Assembly: GCA_038252405.1 (NCBI GenBank) | Contig: JBBSAJ010000012.1 | Location: 1 to 64,000, forward strand | DNA length: 64,000 nt | Origin: DATCDE01 sp038252405 | GTDB lineage: Bacteria; Actinomycetota; Actinomycetes; Prado026 | Direction: 5' to 3' | Shown: positions 60,118 through 64,000 of the stretch, in pieces | How the letters are laid out: each line of letters begins with the position of its first letter | Position numbering within the stretch: position 1 is the stretch's first letter | Position numbers and translations under genes: made by a program | The notes under the pieces: generated by a model | Seen by the model: the letters and a program-made list of their open reading frames with translations, nothing else | Databases searched by the model: none | Told to the model about the DNA's origin: nothing

Positions 60118-61605
60118 ATGACCCGGCAGCCGGTGGTCTTGGAGGTCAACACCCGGGTCTGGCTCGGCGAGGCGTCCGCCCGGACGGGCTCCCCGGTGCG
60201 CCTGGACACCGTGCCGGACGACGAGTGGGACGCCCTGCTGCCCCCCGGCGTCGACGTGGTCTGGCTCATGGGGGTCTGGCAGCGCAGCCCGTTCGGCCGC
60301 GCGGTCGCCCTGGACGACCCGTCGATGCGCGGGTCCTGGGACGAGGCGCTGCCCGGCTGGTCCGACGCCGACGTGCTCGGCTCGCCGTACTGCGTGCACC
60401 GGTACACCGTCGACCCGGCGCTCGGCGGCGACATCGGGCTGACCACCGCGCGGATCAAGCTGCTGGCCCGCGGGGTCGGCCTGTGGCTCGACCTGGTGCC
60501 CAACCACGTGGCGCCCGACCATCCCTGGGTGGCCGAGCACCCGGAGGCGTTCGTCCGGGGCACCGAGGCGGACCTCGCCCACGACCCGGCCGGCTTCCTC
60601 GCCGTCGGGGGCGTCGTGGTGGCCCGCGGCCGGGACCCGTACTTCCCGCCGTGGCCGGACGTCGTCCAGCTGGACGCGTTCTCGGCGGTGGCCCGGCAGC
60701 TGACCATCGACACCGTCAAGGCCATCGCCGAGCGTGCCGACGGGGTGCGCTGCGACATGGCCATGCTGCTGCTGGACGACGTGTTCGCCCGCACCTGGGG
60801 GCCGCGGGTCGGCCCGCCGATGGCGCAGGAGTTCTGGACCAAGGTGATCTCGGCGGTTCGGGTCGACCACCCCCGGTTCACCCTGGTGGCCGAGGCCTAC
60901 TGGGACCGCGAGCCGGACCTGCTGCGGCTGGGGTTCGACGCCTGCTACGACAAGCGGCTGTACGACCGGCTGGCCGGGCAGGACCTGGACGGCGTGCGCG
61001 CGCACCTCGGAGCGGCCGCCTCCTACCAGGAGCAGACCGTGCGGTTCCTGGAGAACCACGACGAGCCGCGGGCGGCCGCGACGTTCCCGCCGGCTGAACG
61101 GCAGCGGGCCTGCTCGGTGGTGCTGGCCACGCTGCCCGGGACGACGCTGTGGCACGACGGCCAGCTGGACGGACGACGGGTACGGCTGCCGGTGTTCTTG
61201 GCCCGGCGCCCCGCGGAGCCGCTCGACCCGGGGCTGCGGGCGTTCCACGAGAAGCTGCTCGCGGCGGCACCGTCGGTGCGGCTGGACGGCGGTGGGTGGG
61301 CGCTGTGCGCGCTGGAGGGCTGGCCCGGCAACGACGGGGACCGCCGGCTGCTGGCCTGGACCTGGACGGCGGGGGCGCAGCGGTCACTCGTGGTGGTCAA
61401 CCTGTCCGACCGGACGGCGTCGGCGCACGTGCGGCTGCCGTGGCCGGACCTCGCGGGTCGGACCGTCGTGCTGTCCGACGTCCTCGACGGTCAGGTGTTC
61501 CAGCGCTCGGGGGACGACCTGGCCGGGCTCGGCCTCTACGTGGAGCTGCCCGCCTGGGGCCACAATGTGCTCCAGTGCGACTTGTCAGGTGAGGACGAGC
61601 CATAG
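60118..61605 (+). CDS. GH13-type alpha-amylase family enzyme
   Basis: A 495-residue (beta/alpha)8 enzyme. Family motifs are LDLVPNHVAPDH (region I), GVRCDMAM with the nucleophile Asp (region II), LVAEAYW with the acid Glu (region III) and FLENHDEPR (region IV). A C-terminal beta domain follows (SLVVVNLSDRTASAHVRLPW). It may hydrolyse or transfer alpha-glucosides, sucrose or trehalose. The last seven residues LSGEDEP and stop are encoded by a family D palindrome. ATG at 60118. Confidence 0.86.
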   Translation: MTRQPVVLEVNTRVWLGEASARTGSPVRLDTVPDDEWDALLPPGVDVVWLMGVWQRSPFGRAVALDDPSMRGSWDEALPGWSDADVLGSPYCVHRYTVDPALGGDIGLTTARIKLLARGVGLWLDLVPNHVAPDHPWVAEHPEAFVRGTEADLAHDPAGFLAVGGVVVARGRDPYFPPWPDVVQLDAFSAVARQLTIDTVKAIAERADGVRCDMAMLLLDDVFARTWGPRVGPPMAQEFWTKVISAVRVDHPRFTLVAEAYWDREPDLLRLGFDACYDKRLYDRLAGQDLDGVRAHLGAAASYQEQTVRFLENHDEPRAAATFPPAERQRACSVVLATLPGTTLWHDGQLDGRRVRLPVFLARRPAEPLDPGLRAFHEKLLAAAPSVRLDGGGWALCALEGWPGNDGDRRLLAWTWTAGAQRSLVVVNLSDRTASAHVRLPWPDLAGRTVVLSDVLDGQVFQRSGDDLAGLGLYVELPAWGHNVLQCDLSGEDEP

Positions 61606-61626
61606 CTCGTCCTCACCAGACAAGTC
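61579..61626. repeat. Intergenic palindrome, family D copy 4
   Basis: A 48-base element with 22-base arms (61579-61600 and 61605-61626, one mismatch) and a 4-base loop CATA. It contains the end and TAG stop of the GH13 gene and lies in a convergent gap. Confidence 0.88.
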
Positions 61627-61642
61627 CCGGTTTCGGGCCGGG

Positions 61643-62299
61643 CTACAGCGTCTTCGTGGCCAGGTACCAGTCCTTGAGCGTCAGGCTGGTGTCGACCAGG
61701 CGGGCGTCTAGCTGCTCCTGGGTCCGCGGGGCACCGACGACGACCTCGTCGCCGGGGGTCCAGTTCGCGGGGCAGGAGACGCCGTTGGCGTCGGAGGTCT
61801 GCAGGCCGTCGACCAGGCGCAGGATCTCCGGGATCATCCGGCCGACGTTCATCGGGTAGTAGATCATCGCGCGGACGACCTGCTGGTCGTCGATGACGAA
61901 CACGGCGCGGACGGCGGAGGTGCCGTTGGTCCGGGGGTGGATCATCCCGTACGCCTTGGCGACCGCCATGTCGAGGTCGGCGATGATCGGGAACGGGATC
62001 TTGACGCCCTGCTTCTCCTCGATGGCGTGCACCCAGGCCAGGTGGCTGAACACCGAGTCGACCGAGTTGCCGATCAGCTGCACGTTGCGCTTGGCGAACT
62101 CGTCGGCGAGCTGGGCGAAGCCGATGAACTCGGTGGTGCAGACGGGGGTGAAGTCCGCCGGGTGGCTGAACAGCACGACCCACTTGCCGGCGAAGTCGCT
62201 CAGGCTGACCATGCCGTGCGTGGTCTCGGCGGTGAACTGGGGGGCCGGGTCGCCGATCAGCGGCAGGGTCACGGGGGCGGTGGTGGTGTCCTCGGACAC
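61643..62299 (-). CDS. Peroxiredoxin (Prx6/AhpC-like)
   Basis: A 218-residue peroxidase. The peroxidatic Cys54 is in HPADFTPVCTTEF, and a second Cys near 176 in VSCPANWTPGD could resolve the sulphenate. The C-terminal part (DARLVDTSLTLKDWYLATKTL) is the longer Prx6-type tail. It reduces H2O2 and organic hydroperoxides in the cytosol. GTG at 62299 with AGGAG site. It follows the adhE gene closely on the same strand. Confidence 0.92.
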   Translation of the reverse strand: MSEDTTTAPVTLPLIGDPAPQFTAETTHGMVSLSDFAGKWVVLFSHPADFTPVCTTEFIGFAQLADEFAKRNVQLIGNSVDSVFSHLAWVHAIEEKQGVKIPFPIIADLDMAVAKAYGMIHPRTNGTSAVRAVFVIDDQQVVRAMIYYPMNVGRMIPEILRLVDGLQTSDANGVSCPANWTPGDEVVVGAPRTQEQLDARLVDTSLTLKDWYLATKTL

Positions 62300-62325
62300 G
62301 GTGGATCTCCTCTTCGATAAGTGGG

Positions 62326-64000
62326 TCAGACGGCGCCGTCGGAAGACAACTCGTCGGTACAACCTGTTGGCGCAGCAGCGGATTCCCCGGCCGGTGTGTC
62401 GTACGCCGCGCGGAGCAGCGCCTCGATCTCGGCCACCATGGGCATCCTCGGGTTGGTGCGGGTACAGACATCGCCGAACGCCGCGGCCACCAGATCCGGC
62501 AGCGCCGCTTCGAACTCGGCCTCGTCCACGCCCGCTTCCTTCAGGGTACGCGGCAGCCCCACCTGTTCGATCAACCGGTCCACCGCATCGAACAGCCGCT
62601 GGCGGCGGCACTCCTCGTCCCTGCCGCCGAAGACGATGTAGCCGATCTGCGCGTACTTCTCCGGGGCGACGTAGCTGGAGTAGCCCGGGGCCGGCATGAA
62701 CTTGGTGGGCAGCGACGCGTTGTACCGCAGCACGTGCGGCAACAAGATCGCGTTCGCCCGGCCGTGCGGGATGTGGAAGCGCGCACCCACCGCGTGCGCC
62801 ATCGCGTGGTTCACGCCGAGGAAGGCGTTCGAGAACGCCAGCCCGGCCAGGGTGGCCGCGTTGGCCATCCCGGTGCGGGCGGCGATGTTCGAGCCGTCCT
62901 CGACCGCCTTGGGCAGCCACTCGAAGATCATCCGGACCGCCTGCATGCAGAACGCGTCCGTGTACGGCGAGGAGAAGATGGACACCGCGCCCTCGAGCGC
63001 GTGGGTCAGGGCGTCCAGCCCGGTGTCCGCGGTGGGACCCGGCGGCAGGCTGAGCGTGAGCAGCGGGTCGACGATGGCGATGTCCGGCACCAGGCAGTAG
63101 TCGATCATCGTGGCCTTGCGGCCGTTGACGGTGAGCACCGCCCCCGGCGAGACCTCCGAGCCGGTCCCGGCGGTGGTCGGGATCGCGACCAGCCGGACGG
63201 CGTGCTCGTCGGCCGGGTACTGCGCCACCCGCTTGCGCGGGTCGAGGAACGGCAAGGTGAGCTCGGTGAGGCTCAGCTCGGGGTGCTCGTAGAACAGCCG
63301 CATCGCCTTGGCGGCGTCCAGCACCGAACCGCCGCCGACCGCGACGATCAGGTCGGCGTCGAACTCGCGGATCACGTCGACGCCGGCCCGGATCGTCGCC
63401 TCGGCCGGCTCTGGCTCGACCGCGGTGAACACGGTGATGAACGGCGTGCCCAGGCGCTCGCGCACCTGGTCGACGACTCCGGCCTGCTCGAGCACGTGGT
63501 CGCTGACCACGACAGCCCGCTGCACCGGGATGTCCCGCAGGTTCTCCAGCGCCCCCACGTTGAAGTACGTCGTCGAGGGGACCCGGAACCACTGGGGTGG
63601 CGTCTTGCGCCGGGACACCGTCTTGATGTTGAGCAGCTGCTCGTAGTTGACGTTCTCGGTGGTGAACGAGCCGCCCCAGGTGCCGCAGCCCAGCGAGAAC
63701 GTCGGTGGCAGCGAGTTGTAGACGCCGCCGAGCGCCCCCACGGCGGTTGGCGCGTTGACCAGGATCCGGCCGGTGCGCACCGCCTGCGCGTACCGGTCGA
63801 TCACGCTCTGGTCGTTGGCATAGATCGAGCAGGTGTGGCCCAGCCCGCCGTGCTCGATGACCACCACCGCGCAGTCGATCGCGTGCTGCTCGCTCTCGGC
63901 CCGCACGACGCCGAGCACCGGCATCAGCTTCTCCTGCCGGAAGGTGTGCGCCTCGAGTGCGGCCAGGTCCGGCGGCAGCGGCGCCAGCAGCACCTTGGTG
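62326..64000 (-). CDS. adhE: Bifunctional acetaldehyde-CoA/alcohol dehydrogenase, 3' part
   Basis: The frame runs off the right edge; 558 residues are visible. The first part is the end of an aldehyde dehydrogenase domain (VLGVVRAESEQHAIDCAVVV, LGCGTWGGSFTTENVNYEQL), joined by RRKTPPQWFRVPSTTYF to a full iron-dependent alcohol dehydrogenase. The iron-site stretch is VNHAMAHAVGARFHIPHGRA with three His in the usual spacing. AdhE turns acetyl-CoA into ethanol under low oxygen. The C-terminus is extended with PTGCTDELSSDGAV. A peroxiredoxin gene follows 27 bases later. Confidence 0.92.
   Translation of the reverse strand, partial: TKVLLAPLPPDLAALEAHTFRQEKLMPVLGVVRAESEQHAIDCAVVVIEHGGLGHTCSIYANDQSVIDRYAQAVRTGRILVNAPTAVGALGGVYNSLPPTFSLGCGTWGGSFTTENVNYEQLLNIKTVSRRKTPPQWFRVPSTTYFNVGALENLRDIPVQRAVVVSDHVLEQAGVVDQVRERLGTPFITVFTAVEPEPAEATIRAGVDVIREFDADLIVAVGGGSVLDAAKAMRLFYEHPELSLTELTLPFLDPRKRVAQYPADEHAVRLVAIPTTAGTGSEVSPGAVLTVNGRKATMIDYCLVPDIAIVDPLLTLSLPPGPTADTGLDALTHALEGAVSIFSSPYTDAFCMQAVRMIFEWLPKAVEDGSNIAARTGMANAATLAGLAFSNAFLGVNHAMAHAVGARFHIPHGRANAILLPHVLRYNASLPTKFMPAPGYSSYVAPEKYAQIGYIVFGGRDEECRRQRLFDAVDRLIEQVGLPRTLKEAGVDEAEFEAALPDLVAAAFGDVCTRTNPRMPMVAEIEALLRAAYDTPAGESAAAPTGCTDELSSDGAV

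Overview
The window is chromosomal DNA of a very GC-rich actinobacterium. The evidence is a mycothiol synthase gene (mshD), a GlnR-type regulator directly upstream of it, a DUF4193 protein, frequent GTG starts with GTGA or ATGA overlaps, and a ppk1 / CYTH-CHAD / MutT1-like / pstSCAB island. The gene order and style suggest the Geodermatophilales/Frankiales area of the phylum; this is inference, since no 16S gene is present. No rRNA, tRNA, CRISPR array or prophage was recognised.

Layout. 0-6 kb: a possible transposase tail at the left edge, a short-chain dehydrogenase, two coupled small membrane proteins, a MacB/FtsX-type ABC pair, a glyoxalase-fold protein and a CtaG-like oxidase assembly protein. 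5.8-9.5 kb: a toxin-antitoxin pair, a DUF4193 protein, and a damaged PRC/MgtE_N/CBS gene coupled to an Nramp-related transporter that lacks the usual metal motifs. 9.6-18 kb: mostly exported proteins (a ScyD/ScyE-like propeller, two Ig-like paralogues, a Tat-exported metallophosphoesterase, low-complexity secreted proteins). 18-20 kb: a minus-strand iron/heme-flavoured group (YgfZ, Fur, nitrobindin-like, a 33-residue membrane peptide). 20-24 kb: a nuclease-like gene between two palindromes, a large secreted protein, a broken DUF2993 gene and a remnant of a second copy of the secreted protein. 24-27.6 kb: an MMPL exporter operon. 27.7-39.5 kb: MoaD, a hydrolase, glnR, mshD, ppk1, CYTH-CHAD, Nudix/phosphohistidine phosphatase and pstSCAB, with a PHO box before pstS. 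39.5-53 kb: assorted metabolism and transport. 53-64 kb: a GH63-type and a GH13-type glycosidase, an inhibitor-like lipoprotein, a P2-type ATPase, a peroxiredoxin and the 3' part of adhE.

How genes work together. The phosphate block is the clearest system: PstSCAB imports phosphate under a PHO box, PPK1 and the CHAD protein handle polyphosphate, and the GlnR-like regulator ties the block to nitrogen control. Fur, YgfZ and the nitrobindin-like protein form one coupled unit. The TetR and MFS genes are coupled and share an operator-like palindrome that also faces an aldehyde dehydrogenase.

The most unusual feature is not a gene. Fifteen intergenic palindromes fall into five sequence families (called A-E here): A x1, B x3, C x5, D x4, E x2. 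They sit at gene ends and in divergent promoters, several supply the stop codon or last residues of a gene, and two genes (the nuclease-like gene and a DksA/TraR-like gene) lie between inverted copies. They look like a population of small non-autonomous palindromic elements or multi-purpose hairpins and are the best candidate for something undescribed.
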